Below are positions 33,339-42,428 of a DNA stretch of 64,000 bases, one piece after another. The DNA lies in assembly GCA_937863385.1 (NCBI GenBank), contig CALMBW010000009.1:1-64000 (forward strand), given 5' to 3'. Position 1 is the first letter of the stretch. Each line of letters starts with the position of its first letter. The position numbers and the translations under genes were made by a program. Origin of the DNA: an uncultured Actinomycetes bacterium. GTDB lineage: Bacteria; Actinomycetota; CADDZG01; WHSQ01. A model generated the notes under the pieces. The model did not search any database. It was not told where the DNA came from and was given only the letters and a program-made list of their open reading frames with translations.

Positions 33339-36202
33339 GGGCCGGTCACCTCCAGACGTTCGAAGGCGGATGCTTGGATACCGGTCGAAGGGATGTAGAC
33401 GTCGTCACCCACCTGGGCGACCGCGGGGACCGTTTCGTAACCGGGGCCGGCCGGCTCGAAGGCACCCAAAAACGCTCCCGTCTGCAGGTCGTAGATGTAG
33501 ACGCGATAAGAGCGCTGGAAGAGATCTTCGTCGCGCGCCTCGTTGAGCACCAGGACCCGGCCATCTTCGATCACCGGCGCAGCAGCGGGGCCGTCGGGCA
33601 GGTTCACGTTCCACAGCTCGGCCCCCGTAAGAGCGTCATAGGCGTTCACCGCGCCATCGCTCTCGATGGTGACCGTTACGCCCTCGCTCGTGACCGGACC
33701 GACGAAGATGTCGAGATCGAAAGAAGGCTTCGCCCACAACGGTGTCCCGTCGCGCGTATCGAGTGCCAGCAGATTCAGCTCGCCGGAGGGATCTCCGCCG
33801 GCGAAATAGATGATGCCGTTGTCTTCTTCGATCGGAGCGAAGGTCTCGAGCCCGGGCAGACCCCACACCTGCTTGCCACGCTCGTTTAGGCGGAACAGAC
33901 CGCCCGATGCGTACACGACCCCATCTTCGAGCACCGCCGGTTGTCCGCTTCCGACACCCGGATACGAGTGGCGCCACAACACCCGGCCGGTCAGAGCATC
34001 CAAAGCCACCAGGCCCTCGCCTTGTTCGGGGACGTAGAAGACCCCGTCGCCTCCGATTCCGACGGCACCGGGGTAAGCAGCCGCTCGGACCTCCGTGCTC
34101 CAGATCTCTTCACCGTCAAGGAAACCGCGTACGGTGTTGTCGCCTTGGCTGGCGAACACCTCTCCTTGCGCGGTCGAGGCCGACGCCACGAAGGAGATCA
34201 GGGTCTCTTCAGACGTGAACTCGGGTGGGACCGCGGCCGGGGCCTCACCGGTGGCATCGGGTGGGACGACGTAGAAGCTTTGATCCGTGCCCCCGACATA
34301 GATCGTTCCGTCCGAGGCGATCGCCGGAGCGAGCCCCGGACTGGTCGGGATCGCGTAGCTTTCGGATCCCACGACAACACCGGCTGCTTCCTGATCGTCG
34401 GTGAGCAGATAGATCATGTTGCGCCCCGCCTCGTCCTCTTGTACTGCGGTCACCAAGATCCCGCTCTCGGACACGACGAGTGGCAGGTCCACAGAGATCT
34501 CCTCGATACCAACCGGAACGGGCAGCTCGAAGCGGTCGAGTCTTTCACCGGTGGCGGCATCGATGACCGTGAGCTCACCGGCTTCCGACATGGTCACGAC
34601 CTGCTCCCCCACCAAGACCGGAGGGACATCGGTGGAGCCGACAGTGGCCCGCCATGCGATCTCGCCCTCGGTTGTCAGCGAGAAGACCTCGTCAGACTCG
34701 GTGAGGATGACGACGTGCTCCGAAGCGACAGCAGCGCCGTCTACGCGGTCCAGAAACGTCTCGGACCACAGCAGTGCACCATCGCGCACGTCGTAAGCGT
34801 ACGTAGCCCCCCCGTTGTCCGCGGCGATGACGAACTCGTCGTTGCCGGCAAGCTCGCCGCGCGCGACCTGCTCCATCTCGGCGCTCCACACCGTCTCTCC
34901 ATCCTGAAGATCAAGAGCCGTGAGACGTCCGGCGTCATCGACGACCACGACCGCATCGCCAGCAACAAGCGGCGCTCGGCGAGAGATACCTCCGAGCTCC
35001 GTGCTCCAGATACGCCGGCCATCTGATACATCGATCGCTTCGACGGTGTTGGCGTCGGTCGTTAGGTATGCGACACCATCGGAAACGGCGGGCTTGCTGG
35101 CCGCAACGTCGTTGAAGGCGACCGACCATCGCGCCCATCCTCCGGCCGCATCGATCGCATACAGAGCGCGCAACGGATCTGCCACCAAGACGATGTCGTC
35201 GGTGACAACGGGAGCCGTTACCAGCGGGGCTTCGAGCTTGATCGACCAGATCGTTTCGCCTGTGGTCATGTCGGTGGCTGCGAGCCGCCCATCTTGCTCG
35301 GCGGCAAACATCGTCTTGCCGTCGGTTGCGGGAGCGAAGACCACGTTCTGCGAACCTGTGATGGTCCATGCCGGAGCACGCGAAAGGTCTGCCGCATCCA
35401 ACTCACCTGAAGCCACCGCATCAGTTGGCGGCATCGGAATATCGGCAGGGCTTACCTCTCCGAAACTCTCCTCGGCCCCCACGAACGCGATCAGTTCTTC
35501 CTCCAAGACGATGCCGAGTGTCTCTAGAACGTCGACGATCTTGACGGTGCCGACCCCGGCGCATCGCCATTCATCGACCGTCTCACGCTGCTCTTGGTCG
35601 CCGGTCCCAAGGACGATCTTGCTACGGACGTGCGCGCACCCCTCGTAGTCGCGGCCCCCCGCAGAAACGTCCTCGAGTCCTACGTTGCTGACATCGAAGA
35701 CGACCTCGGTCCCGGCCAGGTCGCCCTCGTAGCGATACTCCGACTCTCTGTCAAAGGGCGGGTCAAGCAACTTCACGGCGGGAGTGAAGGCGCTGAAGTC
35801 CCCACCCGACCGCAAGCCAAGTTGCGCGATCGCGTCTCCTCTACCGGCCAGGTAGGTCGTGCTGGTGAAGGGTTCACCGCGGCCCAGGTAATCCTCGTAG
35901 AGATTACGGACCGCATAGCCTTCACCACCGTAGAGGGCGAGATTGACCTTGCCTGCGACCTGACGAAAGTGGCGGCCGGCAGGCTTCGAGTCCACCGTGG
36001 TCTCGTAGACCCACGTCGTGCCAAGGTCTATCGGCTCGAAAGACTTCACGACCTCGAGCGGGTCATCGGGTTGAGCCACCACGACCGAGGTCGCCAGCAT
36101 CGCTCCCGCGAGAAGCGAGCCGGTTAACCAAGGCCATGCAGCGCGCCACGAACGCGACCGGCGTGAAACGACGACCGTTCCGTCCTCGGCTGGTTCAGCC
36201 AT
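33335..36202 (-). CDS. Membrane-anchored PQQ-type beta-propeller protein
   Basis: A 955-residue protein: a short cytoplasmic N-terminus, one membrane helix (WPWLTGSLLAGAMLATSVVVA, about 22-43), a globular domain (LGTTWVYETTVDSKPAGRHF to about 250) and a long array of PQQ/BamB-like propeller blades (LAATDMTTGETIWSIKLEAP, LTALDLQDGETVWSAEME, LVALDALTGRVLWRHSYPG). The blades contain the AxDxxTGxxxW signature. The dehydrogenase active-site residues are not evident, so a binding scaffold is more likely than a quinoprotein enzyme. The propeller would face outside. Translationally coupled with the polytopic protein, and 18 bases after the PrsW-type protease gene. Confidence 0.85.
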   Translation of the reverse strand: MAEPAEDGTVVVSRRSRSWRAAWPWLTGSLLAGAMLATSVVVAQPDDPLEVVKSFEPIDLGTTWVYETTVDSKPAGRHFRQVAGKVNLALYGGEGYAVRNLYEDYLGRGEPFTSTTYLAGRGDAIAQLGLRSGGDFSAFTPAVKLLDPPFDRESEYRYEGDLAGTEVVFDVSNVGLEDVSAGGRDYEGCAHVRSKIVLGTGDQEQRETVDEWRCAGVGTVKIVDVLETLGIVLEEELIAFVGAEESFGEVSPADIPMPPTDAVASGELDAADLSRAPAWTITGSQNVVFAPATDGKTMFAAEQDGRLAATDMTTGETIWSIKLEAPLVTAPVVTDDIVLVADPLRALYAIDAAGGWARWSVAFNDVAASKPAVSDGVAYLTTDANTVEAIDVSDGRRIWSTELGGISRRAPLVAGDAVVVVDDAGRLTALDLQDGETVWSAEMEQVARGELAGNDEFVIAADNGGATYAYDVRDGALLWSETFLDRVDGAAVASEHVVILTESDEVFSLTTEGEIAWRATVGSTDVPPVLVGEQVVTMSEAGELTVIDAATGERLDRFELPVPVGIEEISVDLPLVVSESGILVTAVQEDEAGRNMIYLLTDDQEAAGVVVGSESYAIPTSPGLAPAIASDGTIYVGGTDQSFYVVPPDATGEAPAAVPPEFTSEETLISFVASASTAQGEVFASQGDNTVRGFLDGEEIWSTEVRAAAYPGAVGIGGDGVFYVPEQGEGLVALDALTGRVLWRHSYPGVGSGQPAVLEDGVVYASGGLFRLNERGKQVWGLPGLETFAPIEEDNGIIYFAGGDPSGELNLLALDTRDGTPLWAKPSFDLDIFVGPVTSEGVTVTIESDGAVNAYDALTGAELWNVNLPDGPAAAPVIEDGRVLVLNEARDEDLFQRSYRVYIYDLQTGAFLGAFEPAGPGYETVPAVAQVGDDVYIPSTGIQASAFERLEVTGP

Positions 36203-36220
36203 CTCGTACCGCCGAAACTG

Positions 36221-37336
36221 CTAAGAAGCGTGGATCGCCTGGCGCGCGCGGATCTTGCGGATCCTGTCCCGGTGCACGTCTACGACGGTCTGGTCGGCAC
36301 CGCGGCGTCTCACCCGCCACTTGGCGAAGGCAAGATCGGCCATCTCGCGATGTGCCTCACTGACGAGCTTGAGGGTCTCGAACTGAGCCTGGCGAACGAG
36401 CTGCCAGTACCACTTGGTCCGATCAAGGAAGTTCGGAACGATCGCCCACTCCTCCTTGGTGATGGTCCCGTTGTTGACCTCTTCTGCAAGCTCGAAAGCG
36501 ATGACCTTCTTCTGGTGGCGCACCCAAAGGAAGATGGCCGTGAAGAACGCTATGACGAAGGACGTGTCCAGCAGGTTCGTCATGCTCTCGGCGCTGGCAA
36601 CGGTTGCATTCATGCGCTCGATGACCTCGACCGGCAACAGGCCACCGGAGTAAGCCGCAGCGGTCGCCTCGAGCCCGAATTCGCGCACCATCATGATCGA
36701 CTGGGTCCCGTTGTGAAGGAAGTGCATGAACATGCCGGCAGCCAGACCCGCGAGCGGCCATCCGATCTGCCCTCGCTTGGTCGCCGCCCAGGTTCCCATC
36801 CCAAGCCCCGCACCGAACGTACCCGTGTAGATCGCGTGTCCGAAACTGCCGAGGCCGAAGAAGTCGACCCGCAACAAGAACACGTCGAGGCCAGTCTTCA
36901 CGTCGGCCTGACTGAGGAAGTTGAAGAAGTAGAGGATGTCCTCGGTGAAGGCGAAGCCGAACCCAACCGCGGCACCGTAGACGATGCCATCCGTGACACC
37001 TTCGAACTCCAGCCGGCCCGTCTTCTTGAAGAACCAATGTGAACCGAAGAATGCTAGGAGCAGCGCCAGTCCCTTGATGATCTCTTCGACGAAGGGGGCC
37101 GCGATGGCCGGACCGAACACGATCGAGACGTCTTGGGGGAGGGCCCCGATGATGGCCTCGTTACCGACGATCGCAAGACCGATGGAGAACGTGCCGCCCC
37201 ACAGGCCCATCAGCGCGACCATCCACAGAGGTTCACGCTCGTACGCATCCAGCAAGCGGATGATCACGAAGAACAGCAGCATCTGGATCAGCGCATAAAC
37301 GATGAACATAGCCGGATGCGTGAATGCACTAGCCAC
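36221..37336 (-). CDS. PrsW-family intramembrane metalloprotease
   Basis: A 371-residue polytopic protein. The PrsW active-site motifs are all present: FVEEIIKGLAL (EExxK), FGFAFTEDILYFF, GHAIYTGTFGAGLG and MHFLHNG, the glutamates and histidines expected to hold a metal inside the membrane. PrsW cleaves a membrane-bound anti-sigma factor in Bacillus; relatives are widespread. After the eight or so helices there is a hydrophilic C-terminal part (EEVNNGTITKEEWAIVPNFL) shared with the paralogue at 38478. Substrate candidates in the same cluster are the zinc-ribbon single-TM protein and the propeller. A terminator-like hairpin separates it from the upstream gene. Confidence 0.88.
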   Translation of the reverse strand: MASAFTHPAMFIVYALIQMLLFFVIIRLLDAYEREPLWMVALMGLWGGTFSIGLAIVGNEAIIGALPQDVSIVFGPAIAAPFVEEIIKGLALLLAFFGSHWFFKKTGRLEFEGVTDGIVYGAAVGFGFAFTEDILYFFNFLSQADVKTGLDVFLLRVDFFGLGSFGHAIYTGTFGAGLGMGTWAATKRGQIGWPLAGLAAGMFMHFLHNGTQSIMMVREFGLEATAAAYSGGLLPVEVIERMNATVASAESMTNLLDTSFVIAFFTAIFLWVRHQKKVIAFELAEEVNNGTITKEEWAIVPNFLDRTKWYWQLVRQAQFETLKLVSEAHREMADLAFAKWRVRRRGADQTVVDVHRDRIRKIRARQAIHAS

Positions 37337-37422
37337 TTACTGGTCCCTTCCGTTTGTGGATATCGCGTTCTAGATCCATGTGCCGAACCTCGTTCGATCG
37401 CTCTGAAGCCGTACTTTGAGAA

Positions 37423-37454
37423 CCGGCCCGGGGAAATGGTGTCCCCCGGGCCGG
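37423..37454 (-). terminator. GC-rich hairpin between the zinc-ribbon and PrsW genes
   Basis: CCGGCCCGGGG (37423-37433) and CCCCGGGCCGG (37444-37454) form a perfect 11-bp stem with a ten-base loop, eight bases past the zinc-ribbon gene stop. There is no T-run, so it is probably an attenuator, mRNA-end stabiliser or Rho-type end, reducing rather than blocking read-through. Confidence 0.65.
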
Positions 37455-37461
37455 CACGGTT

Positions 37462-38478
37462 CTAGGTGCCTGCCAGGATGTTGTTGAAGAACTCGGTCGC
37501 GTAGCCAAAGTTGGATTCACCCCACGCGAAGAGCCCGCCATTGGTCCACAGCCAGATCTCGTCGGGCCCAGTGAGGTTCACACCGGTACCGAGGTAGACC
37601 CCGTTGGGATCGGTGATGTCGACCGTCTGCGCGACCGTGTAGTCGTAGTTGGCCTGCATCCGGCCCACCATCGAGTCCAGCCCGGCCAGGGCACCGTCGG
37701 GATCGCTGTAGGCGAGCAACGCGCCATTGAGGGGTGTGCCGTCGGCATGCCCATAGCTCAACGAGAAGGCGTCATTCGCGCCGAGGTTGGCGGCGAGTTG
37801 CGGATCCTGGACCGCTTCGATCAGCTGGAAGCTGCCTGCGAACTCGGGGATCAGCGAACCCAGATCACCCGCAGGAGCAACCGGCTCTTGCTCGGGCTGA
37901 GCCGGCTCGGCCGGAGCGGCTGGTTCGGCCGGGCCGGGATCGGCCGGGGCGCCGTTGTCCGGGGCCGGAGGAGGAGCCACGGGCTCGTCCTTGCCCTTGA
38001 AGAGGAAGAAACCGGCCACCACGACGACGAGCGCCACCGCACCACCGGCCATCGCCATCGTCTTGCCCGACGTCTTGGAGCCGCCGGCAGGCGCCATGCT
38101 GAAGCCTCCCGGAGGTGGCGCGCTGACCGCAGGAGCGACGGCAGCAGCGGTCGCCGGCTCGGCAGCAGCAGGTGCCGGCGTTGCTGCCGCCGGAGTAGCT
38201 GCAACCGGTTCGGCCACCGGCGGCGTTGTCACTGGAGCCTGTTCAACCGTGGCAGCGGCCACGGTTTCTTGGGCCAGCGTCTCGGCCGCTGCGTTACCGG
38301 CCGCGTGTGCTTCTTCGGGTGTCACCGGCGGTGCCACCGCGGCCCCCGGAGGAGCGAAACCACTCGCGGCCGGCGTCTCAACCGGCGTTGCTTCGGGCGC
38401 CTTGGCGCCACAGCTCGGACAGAAGCCTGCACCATCGGGGATCACGGTGCCGCAGCTTGTGCAGTGACGGGTTGTCAT
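37462..38478 (-). CDS. Zinc-ribbon, single-TM protein with extracellular domain
   Basis: A 338-residue protein: cytoplasmic N-terminal zinc ribbon (CTSCG and CPSCG, residues 6-24), an Ala/Pro/Thr-rich linker of about 110 residues, one membrane helix (about 142-160, MAGGAVALVVVVAGFFLFKG), another Pro/Glu-rich stretch (PAEPAAPAEPAQPEQEP) and a C-terminal globular domain (LGSLIPEFAGSFQLIEAVQD) reminiscent of small DUF4245-like extracellular domains. The ATG at 38478 overlaps the upstream PrsW-like stop as TGATG. A membrane protein with a cytoplasmic ribbon is the kind of substrate an intramembrane protease would release. Confidence 0.75.
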   Translation of the reverse strand: MTTRHCTSCGTVIPDGAGFCPSCGAKAPEATPVETPAASGFAPPGAAVAPPVTPEEAHAAGNAAAETLAQETVAAATVEQAPVTTPPVAEPVAATPAAATPAPAAAEPATAAAVAPAVSAPPPGGFSMAPAGGSKTSGKTMAMAGGAVALVVVVAGFFLFKGKDEPVAPPPAPDNGAPADPGPAEPAAPAEPAQPEQEPVAPAGDLGSLIPEFAGSFQLIEAVQDPQLAANLGANDAFSLSYGHADGTPLNGALLAYSDPDGALAGLDSMVGRMQANYDYTVAQTVDITDPNGVYLGTGVNLTGPDEIWLWTNGGLFAWGESNFGYATEFFNNILAGT

Positions 38479-39527
38479 CAGACCGTCACCCCCTGGTTGC
38501 CACGGCCGCGCCGGGCTACATACAGCTCGCGAGCTTGAGCGATCGTCCCGCGCAGGACCGCGCACTCGGCTTCGATCTCAGCACGTCCCGCGGGATCGGT
38601 CTCGTGATGCAACCTGTCTTTCGCCAGGGCGAGCTGCACCTGAAGGTTATGGAGCGAGCGAAGCGCGGCCCATCCATCGAAATCGAAGCCGAAGAAGTGC
38701 GACATGTGCTCGGAACGACGCCGTCCGAGATTGGTCAGGGCCTCGTATTCGTTCTGCGTGACCACGCCAGCCGCGACCTCGTCGGCGAGATTGGTCTTTA
38801 TCGCCTCACTCTCACGCTTGAGATCCATGACCGCGACCACCCCGAGGGCAACCAGCGGCAGCAGCAGGGCGAGCCACTTGCGGAAGGTGGCAGCACCTCC
38901 GGCGAGAGCGTCTCCCTGGGCGAGCTCGGTGTAGAGCACGTGAGCGCCCACGGCGGCAAGGAAGCCGGCCAGCGGAAGGACCCAGCGCATGCTCTTGTGC
39001 CGGCTGATGACCGCCACACCGAAGAACGCTCCCGCGATAGCACCAAACATCCCGTCGGACAGACCCGTGAGCAGCGCGCTCCACAGGTCGGAACCCGGAG
39101 ACGAGGTGACCCCATCGATCAAGCTCGACGACGTCGACAACTCTCGGACCAGCACCTCCGCCGTTGCGAATCCCAATCCGGCGGCGGTTCCATAGACGAT
39201 CCCGTCCAGCAACCCTGCGAACTCCGAGAAGCCTCTCCAGCGCGAGATGCCGGTGAAAACTCCGACCGCGGCAGCGAGACCCAGGAAGCGACCGGTCTCG
39301 GACCAGAACGGTCCCCAGAAGAAGTTGAGGGAAAGGGTGGTGCTGTCGACAAGCAGGTGGACGGCCCCGGCCCCCACGGCCCCGAAGGCGAACGCAACTC
39401 CGATCGCCCACAGCGGTTCCTTCTCGTTCAGGTCCAAGAACCTGACCAGCACGATATAGATCGCAGCAACGACCACAGCTAGTGCCAGGGCGTAGCCGCT
39501 GTCTACTTGACCCAGCGCAAGCGTCAT
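38478..39527 (-). CDS. PrsW-like membrane protein lacking key protease residues
   Basis: A 349-residue paralogue of the 36221 protease: LDGIVYGTAAGLGFATAEVLV aligns with TDGIVYGAAVGFGFAFTEDIL, and the C-terminal cytoplasmic region with VTQNEYEALTNL matches ITKEEWAIVPNF. However, the EExxK motif is not present (FWSETGRFLGL in its place), and the first histidine site reads LSDGMFGAIAGAFFG instead of FGHAIYTGTFGAGLG. The second glutamate and last histidine (GAHVLY) remain. I infer a pseudoprotease, perhaps a regulator or partner of the active one. Overlaps the zinc-ribbon gene. Confidence 0.75.
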   Translation of the reverse strand: MTLALGQVDSGYALALAVVVAAIYIVLVRFLDLNEKEPLWAIGVAFAFGAVGAGAVHLLVDSTTLSLNFFWGPFWSETGRFLGLAAAVGVFTGISRWRGFSEFAGLLDGIVYGTAAGLGFATAEVLVRELSTSSSLIDGVTSSPGSDLWSALLTGLSDGMFGAIAGAFFGVAVISRHKSMRWVLPLAGFLAAVGAHVLYTELAQGDALAGGAATFRKWLALLLPLVALGVVAVMDLKRESEAIKTNLADEVAAGVVTQNEYEALTNLGRRRSEHMSHFFGFDFDGWAALRSLHNLQVQLALAKDRLHHETDPAGRAEIEAECAVLRGTIAQARELYVARRGRGNQGVTV

Positions 39528-39749
39528 CCGTCCGCCTCTCTTCGACCAAACCGCATTGGAGCGCGACGCGCACTAGACGCATACCGCCCGACGAGATAGT
39601 AGGTACCTGGGCTTCGGTTCTCAATGCTTTCGCGCGAGATTGGTCATTAGGTACTAGTGCCGTATCGCGCAAGGCAACTCGCGCTCTCGCCATCCGTGAT
39701 GGCTAGAGCCCGGCGCTCACCCTCTCGCTGCCTGCGGACTACCTACCGG

Positions 39750-40835
39750 TCAAGCAGTAGCGGAGGGCACCGACCGCTGCCTAAGGAACCCAAGCACTCC
39801 GATGCCGAGTGCCAGTCCCATGAATACCCAGGCCCAGAACAACCGCCCGCTGCTCCATACCCACCAGCCCGCCATCAGTCCGGCAAGCACGCTGGGGACC
39901 CACTTCCACTTCTGCGGATCCACGGGCGGCACGCGGAAACTCGCCCACAGGATGATGAACAAGAGTCCGGCTATCACGAGCTCGCTGAAGCGCAAGGTAC
40001 GCCCCGGGAAAGAAGAACCACCGATGTACGAATTGAACGCGTCGTACTCGAGCCCGCCGGTGTAGTAGTTGTAGTCGTACCCGCCAGCGTAGAAACCTGC
40101 CGAGTCCGAGAAGTCAAAGAAGAATGTGACGATCGCGACGGCAGCGACCAGGGTCAGCGGGCGGTTGGCTCCCGAGATGGCGTTGCTCAGATCGAAATTG
40201 GTTCCGAATCGAGCACGGGCCCGGCGGTACTGCTCGTAGGCGAGAGCGATGGCTCCGGCGGTCCACAGCACCCCAACCAAGCTGATATCGAACATGCGCA
40301 GAGCGTGCCCGGCCACCACGACCGTGAAGACGATCGGGAACAGCGGGTGCATGAGGGGGCCGGGGATCGCCGGGAGTTTCTGTTGCTGATACCCGGCTCG
40401 GCTCAGTTCCTGGATCGCTACCAGTGCCATCGCAGCCGCCATGACCGCTGCCCAGATCCAACCGAGACCTGCGTTGTCCCCGATGAACCCCACCACGATC
40501 GCTATGGCTACGAGGCCCAAAGCCACGAGCGTCAAGGAGCGGCCCGGCACCTTGCCCAGCAGTTCCGACGACGAGGTGAACCGCTGCGCCTGCGCCGCCA
40601 CCTTCGAGACGTTGCTTTCGATCCGCTCCTTGAAGGGTTGCTGTTCGCCCGCCACCGCCTGCATCGGCTGCGTCGACCCACCTGGCTGGGCCGGTGTTGG
40701 CTGGGCCGGTGTTGGCTGGGCCGGTGTTGGCTGGGCCGGTGTTGGCTGGGCCGGCGCCTCTACCTTGGTCCCACAACTGGGACAGAACGCCGGAAGCGGT
40801 TCGGGCAGCTTGTTGCCGCAACTCATGCAGAACAT
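39750..40835 (-). CDS. Zinc-ribbon multi-TM protein
   Basis: A 361-residue protein: N-terminal zinc ribbon (CMSCG and CPSCG), a PAQPT repeat linker of five units, an amphipathic stretch (KERIESNVSKVAAQAQ), and about eight membrane helices (TLVALGLVAIAIVVGFIG, WAAVMAAAMALVAIQEL). A Tyr/Gly-rich loop (FYAGGYDYNYYTGG) lies between helices. The ATG at 40835 is selected by the GGAGGGGG site ahead; the longer frame runs into the SelA gene on the other strand. First gene of the membrane cluster, separated from the PrsW-like gene by 222 bases (39528-39749) in which I see nothing. Confidence 0.75.
   Translation of the reverse strand: MFCMSCGNKLPEPLPAFCPSCGTKVEAPAQPTPAQPTPAQPTPAQPTPAQPGGSTQPMQAVAGEQQPFKERIESNVSKVAAQAQRFTSSSELLGKVPGRSLTLVALGLVAIAIVVGFIGDNAGLGWIWAAVMAAAMALVAIQELSRAGYQQQKLPAIPGPLMHPLFPIVFTVVVAGHALRMFDISLVGVLWTAGAIALAYEQYRRARARFGTNFDLSNAISGANRPLTLVAAVAIVTFFFDFSDSAGFYAGGYDYNYYTGGLEYDAFNSYIGGSSFPGRTLRFSELVIAGLLFIILWASFRVPPVDPQKWKWVPSVLAGLMAGWWVWSSGRLFWAWVFMGLALGIGVLGFLRQRSVPSATA
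40684..40755. repeat. 15-bp coding tandem repeat
   Basis: Four perfect copies of GGCTGGGCCGGTGTT and a fifth near-copy encode, on the minus strand, the PAQPT linker units of the zinc-ribbon protein. A multiple of three, so length variation would keep the frame. Confidence 0.9.
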
Positions 40836-40894
40836 CGGTGTCCCCCTCCATGCTGGTGTATGCAGGAAGTTATCCCGAACCGGCGAGGTGCACG

Positions 40895-42256
40895 GTGAAC
40901 GAACAGAGCAAGTACCGAAAGCTCCCTTCGGTTGACGTCGTCTTGGATCAGCTCGCGGCGCCGCATCATGTCGCCGTGCAAGCGGCTCGGGCAGCGATAG
41001 AGGAGGCTCGCCAAGAGGTTGCGGCGGGCCGGCCCGCCCCCACCGTTGCACAAGTAGTAGCGAAAGCGCGACTCGCTCTGGCCGGGGACGAGCGCCGCCG
41101 CTTGCAGCGCGTCATCAACGCGACCGGCATCTTGTTACACACCAACCTGGGGCGCGCCCCTCTCGGCCCCCAACAACTCGAAGCCGTACGTGCGGTGGCA
41201 TCCGGCTACTCGAACCTCGAATTCGATCTGGGCACCGGCAAGCGTGGCTCGCGCTACACGCACACCCGTGCTGCGATCTGCCGTCTGACCGGGGCCGAGA
41301 GCGCGCTGGTCGTCAACAACAACGCGGCGGCGGTCCTGCTGATGCTCTCAGCGCTCTGCCGCGGCAAAGAGGTGATCATCAGCCGCGGTGAACTGATCGA
41401 GATCGGCGGCGAGTTCCGCATCCCGGACGTGATGCGCAATGCCGGTGTGACCCTTGTCGAAGTCGGCACGACCAATCGCACCCATCCATCCGACTACGCT
41501 GGTGCGATCGGACCACGAACCGCGGCGATCTTCAAAGTGCATCCTTCCAACTACAAGATGATCGGTTTCACCAAGGATGTGCCGGGCCGTGAGCTCGGAC
41601 GCCTCGCTGCAAACAACGGTCTGCTGTTCCTTCACGATCTTGGTTCCGGGAACCTCGAGGCGTCACCCGGCTCGCCATTCAGACACGAACCGACGATCCT
41701 CGATGCGTTGACCGACGGCGCGGACCTGGTCACCTTCTCGGGCGACAAATTGCTGGGTGGGCCTCAAGCAGGTGTGATCGCAGGCAAGACGACCCTGATC
41801 GACCAACTCGAACGTGACCCATGGCTGCGCGCCTTGCGCGTCGACAAGATGACGCTTGCCGCTCTGGGCGCCACCCTGGAGCTCTACCTGATGGATCTGA
41901 GCAGCAACATCCCGATCGCGCGCATGGCTCATATGTCGCTGCACGACCTCGAAGCGCGCGCCAAAGCGCTCGCATCTGCGATCGACGACCCCGATGCGGG
42001 GCGAAAAGCTTCGGCTGTCGCCGTGACCGGTGCAGCCGGGGGCGGGGCATTGCCCGGAGAAGGGTTCGACTCTTGGGCCGTCGCGGTCGAGTGCGAGCAT
42101 CTCTCCGCGCAAGCGATCGCCGAGGCGCTGCGTCTCGGCGACCCTCCGGTCATCGCTCGCATCGAGAACGACCGTCTCCTTCTGGACCTACGCACGATCG
42201 CCTCCGAAGATGACTCCCTGGTGGCACGACTGGCGGGCCGGGTCTTTTCCCCGTAG
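40895..42256 (+). CDS. selA: L-seryl-tRNA(Sec) selenium transferase
   Basis: PLP enzyme that turns seryl-tRNA(Sec) into selenocysteinyl-tRNA(Sec) using selenophosphate. 453 residues, the usual size. Family marks: N-terminal RKLPSVDVVLDQL, INATGILLHTNLGRAPL, FDLGTGKRGSRYTH, LVVNNNAAAVLL, GELIEIGGEFRIPDVM, HPSNYKMIGF and the PLP lysine in TFSGDKLLGGPQAG. The GTG at 40895 follows GAGGTG at the proper distance and begins the homologous region; the reading frame upstream overlaps the zinc-ribbon gene. selB is 5 kb downstream. selD and tRNA(Sec) were not found in the window. Confidence 0.95.
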   Translation: MNEQSKYRKLPSVDVVLDQLAAPHHVAVQAARAAIEEARQEVAAGRPAPTVAQVVAKARLALAGDERRRLQRVINATGILLHTNLGRAPLGPQQLEAVRAVASGYSNLEFDLGTGKRGSRYTHTRAAICRLTGAESALVVNNNAAAVLLMLSALCRGKEVIISRGELIEIGGEFRIPDVMRNAGVTLVEVGTTNRTHPSDYAGAIGPRTAAIFKVHPSNYKMIGFTKDVPGRELGRLAANNGLLFLHDLGSGNLEASPGSPFRHEPTILDALTDGADLVTFSGDKLLGGPQAGVIAGKTTLIDQLERDPWLRALRVDKMTLAALGATLELYLMDLSSNIPIARMAHMSLHDLEARAKALASAIDDPDAGRKASAVAVTGAAGGGALPGEGFDSWAVAVECEHLSAQAIAEALRLGDPPVIARIENDRLLLDLRTIASEDDSLVARLAGRVFSP

Positions 42257-42428
42257 TCCGTTTTCGCCTAGGTTGTACGGGTTCTCAGCAGGGCAAGGGG
42301 GGCGAAAAGGTATGCCAATCGCCCGGCAACCCTTCCCATGAAGCAGTAGCAAGGACTAGATTCCTTGAGGTTGTTCCGGGGGCCCGAACCTAGGGTCAGA
42401 TCTTCGACAGCGGAGGGGGAATCGTTCC

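Noticed and set aside
33335-36202. PQQ-dependent alcohol dehydrogenase
   Set aside because: Propeller blades match but no dehydrogenase active-site disulfide or signature was seen, and it is membrane anchored at the N-terminus; better called a BamB/PQQ-like scaffold.
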